38,307 bases of DNA. Origin: Cyanobium sp. NIES-981. GTDB lineage: Bacteria > Cyanobacteriota > Cyanobacteriia > PCC-6307 > Cyanobiaceae. The stretch spans positions 1-38,307 of the forward strand of contig CAMDVN010000020.1 of the NCBI GenBank assembly GCA_945877595.1, in the 5' to 3' direction. The translations under genes and the position numbers were made by a program. The notes beneath the pieces were generated by a model. That model was given only the letters and a program-made list of their open reading frames with translations, was not told the origin of the DNA and ran no database searches. Shown here in pieces: positions 9,258 through 17,753 of this stretch (position 1 is its first letter; every line of letters begins with the position of its first letter).

Positions 9258-9314
9258 GCCCGTTGATCACCGCGGCCCCGCCGGCCTCCCTTCACCCCAG
9301 CGAGAACTTTTGCC

Positions 9315-10874
9315 ATGGCTCCTGAGCGCTGGCTGTTTTGGCATCGCCGTGACCTGCGCCTCGCCGACAACCTCGGCCTGGCCGCGGCGGCCCGGGCCAC
9401 CCCGGCGGTCACGGGGGTGTTTGTGCTGGAGCCGCGGCTGGGCCACGATTCAGGCCACGATTCAAGCCAAGATTCAGGCCTCAGCTTGCCGCTGGCGCCG
9501 GCCCAGCGCTGGTTTTTGGCCGAAAGCCTCGCCGAGCTGGCCGCCAGCTGGCGTGCTGCCGGCAGCCGCTTGCTGATCGTGGCGGGGGATCCGGTCCTGC
9601 TGCTGCCGCAGCTGGCCGAGGCCTGTGGGGCGGCGGTGGTGGCCTGGAACCGCGATGGGGAGCCCGCCAGCCGTGAGCGGGACCGTTGCGTGGCCCGGGC
9701 GCTGCAGGGCCATGGCCGCCGGGTGCTGGTCGACTGGGATCAGTTGCTGGTGGCACCTGAGGCCCTCAAGACCGGCGCGGGTGACCCCTACCGGGTCTAT
9801 GGGCCCTTTTTGCGCAATTGGCGCTCCCAGGTGGAGCAGAAGGCCGCCCTCGGCAGTGCCGCCTCGGGTGGCCTGGATCCCCTGCCGGCCCCAGAGGCCC
9901 TGCTCGATTTGGATGCTGCGCTGCTAGCTCGCCTAGAGGCCCAGCTCGCAACCCAGCTCGACGCACGGCTCGCCGAGCCCAAAGCCCAGACCCAGCTGCT
10001 GGGCGCGCATGGGTTTGAGGGGGTGGATCTGTGCCCCTGCCGGCCCGGGGAAGCGGCGGCGGCGGCCCAGCTGGCCGCCTTTTGCAGCGGCGTGCGGCCG
10101 CCCGTGTGGAGCTACGAGAGCGGCCGAAATCTGCCGGCCGAGGCGGGCACCTCGGGCCTCAGTGCAGCGCTGCGGTTTGGCACCTTGAGCCCGCGGCAGG
10201 CCTGGGCCGCCGCCCAGGAGGCCCGCATCGCGGTGGAGGCCTCCGGCGGCGCCGTGGAGGCCCTGGCGAGCATTGGCGTCTGGGAGCAGGAGCTGGCCTG
10301 GCGCGAGTTTTACCAGCAGGCCCTGTTTCATTTTCCGGAGCTGGCCGAGGGCCCCTATCGGCCCCAGTGGAAGGCCTTCCCCTGGCACAACGACCCCGTG
10401 CGACTGGAGGCCTGGCGCACCGGGCTCACGGGCATGCCGATCATCGATGCGGCCATGCGTCAGCTCAATGCCAGCGGCTGGATGCACAACCGTTGCCGCA
10501 TGATCGTGGCCTCGTATCTGGTCAAAGACCTGGTGTGTGACTGGCGCCTGGGCGAGCGCATCTTCATGGAGCGGCTGGTGGATGCCGATCTGGCCGCCAA
10601 CAACGGCGGTTGGCAGTGGAGCGCCAGCAGTGGCATGGACCCCAAGCCCCTGCGCATCTTCAACCCCGCCACCCAGGCCAGCAAATTTGACGCCGAGGCC
10701 GCCTACATCCGCACCTGGCTGCCGGAGCTGCGCCACGTGGGCAGCAAAGAGCTGATCTCAGGCGAGATCGGTGCGCTGGAGCGCCGCGGCTACCCCGAGC
10801 CGATCGTGAACCACAAGGTTCAGCAGGCCCATTTCAAGGCCCTCTACGCCAGCCTGCCGCGCCCGGCGGGTTAA
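9315..10874 (+). CDS. phrA: Deoxyribodipyrimidine (CPD class I) photolyase
   Basis: Light-driven flavoprotein that splits cyclobutane pyrimidine dimers. The N-terminal antenna (alpha/beta) domain starts with LFWHRRDLRLADN. The FAD-binding domain contains WREFYQQAL (329-337), GMPIIDAAMRQLNASGWMHN (373-392), VASYLVKDL and DADLAANNGGWQWSAS (423-438), with the IFNPATQASKFD block behind it, all as in active class I CPD photolyases. The 519-residue length is slightly long, partly because of a GHDSGHDSSQDS insert (43-54) made by a 12-bp repeat and an Ala/Leu/Gln-rich stretch at about 200-228. A second photolyase-family gene lies about 1.9 kb downstream on the other strand. Confidence 0.96.
   Translation: MAPERWLFWHRRDLRLADNLGLAAAARATPAVTGVFVLEPRLGHDSGHDSSQDSGLSLPLAPAQRWFLAESLAELAASWRAAGSRLLIVAGDPVLLLPQLAEACGAAVVAWNRDGEPASRERDRCVARALQGHGRRVLVDWDQLLVAPEALKTGAGDPYRVYGPFLRNWRSQVEQKAALGSAASGGLDPLPAPEALLDLDAALLARLEAQLATQLDARLAEPKAQTQLLGAHGFEGVDLCPCRPGEAAAAAQLAAFCSGVRPPVWSYESGRNLPAEAGTSGLSAALRFGTLSPRQAWAAAQEARIAVEASGGAVEALASIGVWEQELAWREFYQQALFHFPELAEGPYRPQWKAFPWHNDPVRLEAWRTGLTGMPIIDAAMRQLNASGWMHNRCRMIVASYLVKDLVCDWRLGERIFMERLVDADLAANNGGWQWSASSGMDPKPLRIFNPATQASKFDAEAAYIRTWLPELRHVGSKELISGEIGALERRGYPEPIVNHKVQQAHFKALYASLPRPAG
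9441..9476 (+). repeat. 12-bp in-frame tandem repeat in photolyase
   Basis: Three 12-bp units (GGCCACGATTCA twice, then AGCCAAGATTCA) encode GHDS, GHDS and SQDS in the loop after the first strands of the antenna domain. The unit core GATTCAGGC resembles the GAATTCAGG unit of the spacer repeat at 12137-12172. Confidence 0.9.
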
Positions 10875-10879
10875 GCCCC

Positions 10880-12115
<1,236 letters not shown>

Positions 12116-12136
12116 GCGGCCAACATTAAGCCGCCC

Positions 12137-12172
12137 GAATTCAGGCGCGAATTCAGGGGCGAATTCAAGTGC
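12137..12172. repeat. 12-bp triple repeat containing GAATTC, upstream of the aminotransferase
   Basis: GAATTCAGGCGC, GAATTCAGGGGC and GAATTCAAGTGC follow one another with period 12, starting 22 bp from the aminotransferase start codon, in the spacer shared with the divergent lipoprotein gene. Each unit contains the palindrome GAATTC. It may be an operator array or only a microsatellite. Confidence 0.85.
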
Positions 12173-12228
12173 GCCCCAAGGGGGGAGGCGGGCCTGCGCA
12201 ATGCTGGTCCCATCCTTGAAGAGGCACG

Positions 12229-12771
12229 GTGGTGAGGGGGCGGGCGAGGGGGCGGCTGCGCAGGCTGGTGCCTGTGCTGGCCATGGTTTTGGCTGGCTGT
12301 GTGCCGGCGCACCGGCACCCCAGCTGGTCGATCTTTGCGTTGCAGCGCCGCCTGCCCTACGACGGCTTGGCGGTGGTGAGCCAGCCCGATGGCTATGGGC
12401 TGCACATCTGGGTGGATACCGACACCAGGGATGCCGGGGTGTGCAAACCCCGCTGGAGCCCGGATCCGGCCCGCCTCTTCAACGGCAACGGCACGGCCCC
12501 CTTTAGCTCGGGGCTGGCCAGCCGCAGTGAATTCTTTGCGGCGGTGGCCCGCGCCGACGTGCGCCGGGCCCTACGCCAGCAGAGCGAGGCCCTCTGCCAA
12601 GCCGTGGCCCCCCGCAGCCGCTTCAGCTGGGTGGAGCCGCCGCGCCACGAGAAGGAGGTGCGCGCCCGGGCCTATCCGATGCTCGAGGGCGAGGATCTGC
12701 TCAGCGATCCCAATGAGGTGGAGCGCCGCGAGGGCCAGCTGCTCAATCCCCCTGGGGTGGCTGAGCCGTAA
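12229..12771 (+). CDS. Hypothetical lipoprotein
   Basis: I do not recognise the family. The 180-residue product starts with an Arg-rich n-region and a hydrophobic stretch ending in a lipobox, LAGC, with the lipidated Cys at residue 24. It is therefore probably a membrane-anchored periplasmic lipoprotein. The mature part has two further Cys (about 66 and 122) and an acidic/Arg-rich C-terminus, with no recognised domain. The GTG start at 12229 is supported by GAAGAGG a few bases upstream. The 3' end overlaps the convergent photolyase-like gene by 29 bp. It is divergent from the aminotransferase. Confidence 0.75.
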   Translation: MVRGRARGRLRRLVPVLAMVLAGCVPAHRHPSWSIFALQRRLPYDGLAVVSQPDGYGLHIWVDTDTRDAGVCKPRWSPDPARLFNGNGTAPFSSGLASRSEFFAAVARADVRRALRQQSEALCQAVAPRSRFSWVEPPRHEKEVRARAYPMLEGEDLLSDPNEVERREGQLLNPPGVAEP

Positions 12772-14206
12772 GCCAGTGCTGCCACACCAGCGGCCCGGCG
12801 CGCTTCCAGTAGCGGCTGAAGCGGCCCAGCTCGCGGGGGATTGTGCTGCCCTGGGCCTGCGGCAGGGCCACAAAGGGCGGCCCCTGCAGCCGCTGCAGCG
12901 GCAGGGCCGCGGCGATCGCCTGGGCCTGCCGCTGCAGCTGCGGATCCACCGCCACCGTGGTGACCACGCCATCGGCCTGGTGGGCGGCGGCCAGGGCCAG
13001 CACCTCGGCCACCACGGCGCCGCGCTGCTGCAATACCGGTAGCCCGTTGAGGCACTGGGCCTCGAAGCGCCGCTGCAGGGCGCTGCTGCTGATCGGCCAG
13101 GCGCCGCTGCCTTCACTGGGGGCCACGTGCACCGCCAGGGCGCCGGGGTAGGCGAGCAGGGCCGCATTGCCGGGCCCGAGGGCCTCGCCATGCACCCACA
13201 CCAGGGGCCGTTGCAGCGGGCCTGGTGACAACGGCTGGAGCTCTGCGGTCACAGCCTCGTCGGTCGCAGCCTCTGCGGTCACAGCCTCTGCGGTCACAGC
13301 CTCTGCGGTCACAGCGTCTGCTGTTACAGCCTCGGCGGGGAGTGCACCTTGCGGCATGGCTCCAAACAGCTGGGCCTGCAGCTGCTCGTAGCTGGCCTCA
13401 AACGGGCAGGAGTGGGCCGCGGCGGCTGGGCAGTGCTGGCAGTGAACGCCGCCGCCAAAGCGCTCGAGGTTGGCTCGGTTGAAGATGTAGGGCTTGCTGC
13501 TGAAGCTGCTGGCCACCCATTGCCAGCTGAGGTTGTTGCTGGCGGGGTCGGCGTCGAGCAGGTGGCTCAAAAACCAGTGGGCGCCGGCCTGCCAGCGCAC
13601 CCGTCGCCAGTGCACCACGTAGCTGGCCAGCCAGAGGCGGGCGTGGTTGTGCAGCCAGCCGCTGCCCAGCAGCTCGCCCGCAAAGGCATCGATGCAGGCC
13701 AGGCCGGTGCGGGCTTCGGCGATCTCGGCTGGCAGCTCGGCGGCGTAGTCGGATGCCGGGATGCCGGTCTTGAGCGGTTCGAGGTCGCTCCAGATGCGAT
13801 CGCCGAGCACCCACCAGAGGCGTTGCCAGTAGTCACGCCAACCCAGCTCGCAGATCAGCCGCTCGGCCAGGCGCTGGCCCTCAAGCTGCCGCGCCGGTGC
13901 CACCCCGGGGCCGCCGTAGCCCTGGCGATCCAGCCAGGCAAACACCGCATCGCGCACCTCCGCCAGGCTCAGCACCCCATGGCGCAGGTAGGGCGAGAGG
14001 CGGGTGACGGCCCCGCCGAGGTGGTTGCGGCTGCGACCGTAGGCAGCCGGATCCAGCGCCGCCAGCCAGGCTTCGGCGGCAACCCGGCCGCCCACAAAGG
14101 GCGCTGCTGCTGGCGCCGTAGCAGCAGCTGCTGCAGTGCTGGCCGCCGCGCCCACTGGCGGCGGCAGGGGTGGCCCCGCATCGGGGGTGGGAGAGAATCG
14201 CCCCAT
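12743..14206 (-). CDS. Photolyase/cryptochrome-like FAD protein with inverted domain order
   Basis: The first roughly 285 residues match the FAD-binding helical domain of photolyases: YGRSRNHLGGAVTRLSPYL, ELGWRDYWQRLWW, GSGWLHNHARLWLASYVVHW and LLDADPASNNLSWQWVASSF, ending in KPYIFNRANLERF. A Cys cluster follows (Cys256, 259, 267: CQHC then CPF), possibly metal-binding. Then comes an AVTAE pentapeptide-repeat linker (about 292-326). From about 338 a Rossmann-like domain follows (PLVWVHGEAL, ALAVHVAP, LPVLQQRGAVVAEVLALAAA) that reads like a degenerate photolyase antenna domain, normally N-terminal. The ATG at 14206 gives 487 residues; the frame is open to 14518, but that part overlaps fabI and looks non-coding. 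DNA repair, blue-light sensing or neither are all possible; the domain assignment of the C-terminal half is inference. Confidence 0.82.
   Translation of the reverse strand: MGRFSPTPDAGPPLPPPVGAAASTAAAAATAPAAAPFVGGRVAAEAWLAALDPAAYGRSRNHLGGAVTRLSPYLRHGVLSLAEVRDAVFAWLDRQGYGGPGVAPARQLEGQRLAERLICELGWRDYWQRLWWVLGDRIWSDLEPLKTGIPASDYAAELPAEIAEARTGLACIDAFAGELLGSGWLHNHARLWLASYVVHWRRVRWQAGAHWFLSHLLDADPASNNLSWQWVASSFSSKPYIFNRANLERFGGGVHCQHCPAAAAHSCPFEASYEQLQAQLFGAMPQGALPAEAVTADAVTAEAVTAEAVTAEAATDEAVTAELQPLSPGPLQRPLVWVHGEALGPGNAALLAYPGALAVHVAPSEGSGAWPISSSALQRRFEAQCLNGLPVLQQRGAVVAEVLALAAAHQADGVVTTVAVDPQLQRQAQAIAAALPLQRLQGPPFVALPQAQGSTIPRELGRFSRYWKRAGPLVWQHWLTAQPPQGD
13241..13330 (-). repeat. 15-bp in-frame minisatellite (AVTAE linker)
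   Basis: Six consecutive 15-bp units of the form TCTGCGGTCACAGCC run from 13241 to 13330; three are identical over all or 14 of 15 bases, the others differ by one to four. On the coding strand they give AEAVT-type pentapeptides forming the linker between the FAD domain and the C-terminal domain. The near-identity implies recent expansion and likely length variation between strains. Confidence 0.92.
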
Positions 14207-14236
14207 TCCTGGACACGCCACAGGCGTACTGCCCCC

Positions 14237-15019
14237 ATGCTCCTCGATCTGCGCGGCAAGAAGGCCCTGGTCACCGGCATCGCCAACAACAAGTCGATCG
14301 CCTGGGGCATTGCCCAGCAGTTGCATGCGGCCGGCTGCGAGCTGGGCGTCACCTACCTGCCCGATGAGAAGGGGCGCTTCGAGGGCAAGGTGCGCGAGCT
14401 CACCGCTCCTCTGGCACCCAGCCTGTTTGAACCGCTCAATGTGCAGGATCCGGCCCAGATCGAGGCGGTGTTTGCGCGGGTGGCCGAGCAGTGGGGCTCG
14501 ATCGACGTGCTGGTGCATTGCCTGGCCTTTGCCGGCAAAGAAGAATTGATCGGGGATTACAGCGCGATTAGCCCCGAGGGCTTTGCCCGGGCCCTTGAGG
14601 TGAGCGCCTACTCGCTGGCACCGCTGTGCCGCTACGCCAAGCCCCTGTTCAACCCCGGTGGCAGCGTGATCACCCTGAGCTATCTGGGCGCCGAGCGGGC
14701 CATCCCCAACTACAACGTGATGGGCGTGGCCAAGGCGGCCCTGGAAGCCTCAGTGCGTTATCTGGCCGCTGAGCTCGGCCCTGAGAAGCAGGTGCGGGTC
14801 AATGCGATCAGTGCCGGTCCGATTCGCACCCTGGCCAGCAGCGCGATCGGCGGCATCCTCGACATGATCCACAACGTTGAAGGCAAGGCCCCGCTGCGCC
14901 GCACCGTGACCCAGGAGGAGGTGGGCAGCACCGCGGCCTTCTTGGCCAGCCCGCTCTCCAGTGGCATCACCGGCCAGGTGATCTACGTGGACGCCGGCTA
15001 CTGCATCACCGGGATGTAA
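14237..15019 (+). CDS. fabI: Enoyl-[acyl-carrier-protein] reductase [NADH] (FabI)
   Basis: Catalyses the last reduction of each fatty-acid elongation cycle, as an NADH-dependent short-chain dehydrogenase-like enzyme. The N-terminal nucleotide loop is GIANNKSIAWG (14-24), followed by HCLAFAGKEEL (94-104). The catalytic Tyr159-x6-Lys166 lies in NYNVMGVAKAALEASVRYL, and the C-terminus has GITGQVIYVDAGY. Starting at the ATG at 14237 gives 260 residues, exactly the family length; the much longer open frame upstream to 13349 is antisense to the photolyase-like gene and is not coding. Its start is only 30 bp from the divergent photolyase-like start. Confidence 0.97.
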   Translation: MLLDLRGKKALVTGIANNKSIAWGIAQQLHAAGCELGVTYLPDEKGRFEGKVRELTAPLAPSLFEPLNVQDPAQIEAVFARVAEQWGSIDVLVHCLAFAGKEELIGDYSAISPEGFARALEVSAYSLAPLCRYAKPLFNPGGSVITLSYLGAERAIPNYNVMGVAKAALEASVRYLAAELGPEKQVRVNAISAGPIRTLASSAIGGILDMIHNVEGKAPLRRTVTQEEVGSTAAFLASPLSSGITGQVIYVDAGYCITGM

Positions 15020-15026
15020 GGGTTTC

Positions 15027-16493
15027 GTGGTGGCGCTTCAGCATCCCCAGATCAACCGCATCACCCCCACGCTGTTTGATGCGGCCGCCGATTCGTCGCT
15101 GATCCTGCCCCTGGTCTTGGCGAATGCAGCATCGTCTCGGCTCTGGCGTCTGAAGGACCGCTTGCTTGGTGAGCAACAGGAGCACACCCCGGCAGCCGAG
15201 CCTGTCGAGTTGCTGCAAACCTTGCAGGCTGGCTTGAATCGAATGCTCACCCACGTGAGCCCCTTGGAGGTGGCCGAAACCAATGGCTGCCTTCGCTTGG
15301 CCGACCTGGCCCAGCGGCTCGGCGAGCACGCCGTGGCTGAAACCACGGCACGCATCCTGGCCATGATCAACGTGGCGCTGGCCTCCGGGCAACTGGATCC
15401 AGCCCGGTATGACCTTGCGCCGTTGATCGCTGCAGGCAGCTTCCCGGCCTACACCTACGGCACGGTTGATGTCATTGCTGCAACGGGACGGTATCTGGGT
15501 CGTCCCAGTCGCCGTCCCTTCGGCATGACCTGTTGCCTTGATGAGGTGGCCTTGTTTGCGGCCCTGCTGCTGATCCAGCGGCGGCAGCGCATTGATGGTG
15601 TGGCCATGCTGGCCAACCCCTGCCATTACAGCTTGTTTGGCTGGTGCGGTGCCCAGAGTTGGTGGTTCTACGGCAAGAACGAGCTGTTCTTGACGGTTGG
15701 CCTGGAGACGCTGGAGCAGCGGCTTGCCGATCCCACGACGCTGGTGACCCGTCGCGGCAGCTGGCAACACTCCAGTGGCTCCAGTTCGATTCCCGCTGCT
15801 GAGCTGGAGGCGATGTGCCAACGGCTGCAGGCCTTCTTTGGTGGTTTGCCAGCTGGGCTGGAGCCTCAACAACGCCGCGCGCTCATCCCGTTGCCCGCCT
15901 CGCCGATGGATGTGTTGGTTGAACGGGTGATGGGGTGTGCCAGTGCCGCTGCGGTGCAAGCGGTGCTGCGCGCTGCTTTGGCGGAGGCAGAGCCTCTGGC
16001 CAACGCCGCCCGCACCGTGCTCACCATGGCCCGTGATCTGGCCGGGCTTGACCTCGAGCAGGTGCTGCTGGCTGCTCGTGAGGGGGTGCGCCTGCGCCAG
16101 GCCCTGGCTGCTATGCAAACACCTGCTTTGCAAACGCCTGCAGCTGCGCGCGCTGTGGTGGCTGCGATCGCTGGTGAGACCTCAATTTTTGCTGACGCTG
16201 GCAGGCTGGCGATGCCCGAGGAAACGCTCAAGTTTTCCACTGGCAGCCATGCCGACAAAGCCCTGTTGCTGCACGTGCTGTTGGAGCAATGCCACGGGAT
16301 CGGGGCGGTGACAACTGTCTTCGAGGCCCAAACCAGCGTGGTGCTGTCGCCCGAGGGGGCGTTCTGCACAGCCACGATGCAGTGGCAGGAGCCTGATCGG
16401 ATCGAGCGTCCCGCCATCACCGGAGGGCTAGTGAGGCGCGGATTGCTACCTCTGCAGCCCATAGCAAAGGGCGATGAGCCCGGCTCCCAATAG
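15027..16493 (+). CDS. Uncharacterised 488-aa protein, possibly transglutaminase-like
   Basis: I do not recognise the family. The product has no signal peptide or membrane helix. A segment at about 165-222 has FGMTCCLDEVALFAALLL (Cys169/170 at a helix start), then GVAMLANPCHYSLFGW (His200) and WWFYGKNELF. This order of Cys, His and a Trp-rich strand recalls the transglutaminase/cysteine-protease fold, but no clear catalytic Asp could be assigned. The C-terminal half is Ala/Leu-rich and helical, with an MQTPALQTPA repeat. Codon choice is less G/C-biased at third positions than in its neighbours. The GTG at 15027 (or 15030) follows fabI by 7 bp with AAGGG nearby. The gene overlaps the MFS gene tail-to-tail by 48 bp. 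Confidence 0.8.
   Translation: MVALQHPQINRITPTLFDAAADSSLILPLVLANAASSRLWRLKDRLLGEQQEHTPAAEPVELLQTLQAGLNRMLTHVSPLEVAETNGCLRLADLAQRLGEHAVAETTARILAMINVALASGQLDPARYDLAPLIAAGSFPAYTYGTVDVIAATGRYLGRPSRRPFGMTCCLDEVALFAALLLIQRRQRIDGVAMLANPCHYSLFGWCGAQSWWFYGKNELFLTVGLETLEQRLADPTTLVTRRGSWQHSSGSSSIPAAELEAMCQRLQAFFGGLPAGLEPQQRRALIPLPASPMDVLVERVMGCASAAAVQAVLRAALAEAEPLANAARTVLTMARDLAGLDLEQVLLAAREGVRLRQALAAMQTPALQTPAAARAVVAAIAGETSIFADAGRLAMPEETLKFSTGSHADKALLLHVLLEQCHGIGAVTTVFEAQTSVVLSPEGAFCTATMQWQEPDRIERPAITGGLVRRGLLPLQPIAKGDEPGSQ
16114..16143 (+). repeat. 15-bp in-frame tandem pair in the unknown gene
   Basis: TGCAAACACCTGCTT is followed directly by TGCAAACGCCTGCAG, encoding the two QTPA units of MQTPALQTPAAA in the C-terminal half of the 488-aa protein. 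Confidence 0.75.
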
Positions 16494-17753
16494 GCCTGTG
16501 GCCCAGGCGGCGCCGCTGCTGGCCCATGCAGAAGCGAGCACGGCCACGATCACACTGGAACCCAAAAAGCGCGACACCATCGCCAGGCCGGCCCCGCTGC
16601 CCAGCAGCTCTGCGGGCAGGGCGTTGTAGGTCTCGCTGGTGGCCACCGGCCCGATCACGCCCTGGCCCAGGCCTGCCACCACCAGCCCCAGGCCGATACC
16701 CCAGCCCAGATGGCCGCTGCTGGGTGCCAGCCCCAACAGCACAAACCCCAGCGCCAGGGGGGCGTAGGCGGCGTTGATCAGCCGCTGCGCCCCCAGCCGC
16801 TGGCTCAGCCGGGTGGCGCTGCGGCTGGCCAGCCACACCACCAGGGCGTAGGGCACCAGCAGCAGCCCGATCGCCAGGGGTGTCCATCCCCCCTGATTCA
16901 GGGCCATCACCGCCAAAAACTGGGCTCCGTTAAACGACAACGTCATGGCAAACAGGGCCTGCAGGGCGCGCCGCACCTTGGGTTGCCGCCAGGCCGCTGG
17001 CTGCAGCAGTGGTTGCTGAAGCCGCAGCTGACGCCGCACAAACAGGCCGAGAAGGAGCAAGCCGCTCAGCAGGGATGCGGCGATGGCCGGCGAGCCCCAG
17101 CCCTGGTCGGGAGCTTGAATCAGCCCGCCGAGGGCCAGCATCAGGCCAAGGCTCGAGCTCACCAGGCTGGGCCCGTCGAGGGTGGTGCCCTGGCGCGGTG
17201 ACACCGCGGGCAGCACCCGCCAGCCCAGCAGCAGCGCCAGTGCCACCACCGGCAGGTTGACGCTGAAGATCCACGCCCAGCCCGGGCCGCTCACCAGCAG
17301 GCCCCCCAGCACCGGGCCAATGCACAGCCCCAGGGCGCCGACCGTTGACCAGGTGGCGAAGGCGGCCGTGCGCTGCTCAGGTGCAAACAACACCGTGGTC
17401 AGCAGCTGGGCAGGCGCCAGCATCAAGGCGGCTCCGACGCCCATCACCACCCGGGCCGCGATCAACCCCCCGATCTGGGCCGCCAACCCACCCAACAGCG
17501 AGCCCAGGCCAAACAACGCCAACCCCAGCAGAAACACCCGCTTTTGCCCCAGCCGTTCGCCCAGGGGGGCAGCACAGAGCAACAGGCTCACCATGGCGAT
17601 GGCATAGCTGTCGATCAGCCAGCCGAGCTGGCTTGTCGAGGCGCCGAGATCGGTTTGGATCGTGCCCAGCGCCACATTCATCATGGTGAGATCGGCGGAG
17701 AGCAGGAACCCGGTGCCCGCCAGCACCACCAGGCCCAGCTGGGCCCGGTTCAT
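16446..17753 (-). CDS. MFS transporter, DHA2/EmrB-QacA-like
   Basis: Proton-driven drug or metabolite efflux permease of the major facilitator superfamily. The 435-residue protein is almost wholly hydrophobic, with 12-14 probable membrane helices. It opens with the DHA2-type TM1 segment LLSADLTMMNVALGTIQTDL, followed by LGWLIDSYAIAMVSLLL and GERLGQKRVFLLGLALFGLGS (loop 2-3 motif A). Motif C-like GALGLCIGPVLGG lies in TM5. Its ATG overlaps the stop of the LuxR-type regulator by four bases (ATGA), so the two are translationally coupled and the regulator probably controls the pump. The substrate is unknown. Confidence 0.93.
   Translation of the reverse strand: MNRAQLGLVVLAGTGFLLSADLTMMNVALGTIQTDLGASTSQLGWLIDSYAIAMVSLLLCAAPLGERLGQKRVFLLGLALFGLGSLLGGLAAQIGGLIAARVVMGVGAALMLAPAQLLTTVLFAPEQRTAAFATWSTVGALGLCIGPVLGGLLVSGPGWAWIFSVNLPVVALALLLGWRVLPAVSPRQGTTLDGPSLVSSSLGLMLALGGLIQAPDQGWGSPAIAASLLSGLLLLGLFVRRQLRLQQPLLQPAAWRQPKVRRALQALFAMTLSFNGAQFLAVMALNQGGWTPLAIGLLLVPYALVVWLASRSATRLSQRLGAQRLINAAYAPLALGFVLLGLAPSSGHLGWGIGLGLVVAGLGQGVIGPVATSETYNALPAELLGSGAGLAMVSRFLGSSVIVAVLASAWASSGAAWATGLLGAGLIALCYGLQR

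Noticed and set aside
13241-13330. Possible CRISPR array
   Set aside because: Units are directly adjacent 15-bp repeats without unique spacers, and they are in frame inside a gene.
13349-14236. Long N-terminal extension of the fabI reading frame
   Set aside because: It is antisense to the photolyase-like gene, shows no family resemblance, and the ATG at 14237 gives exactly the FabI length.
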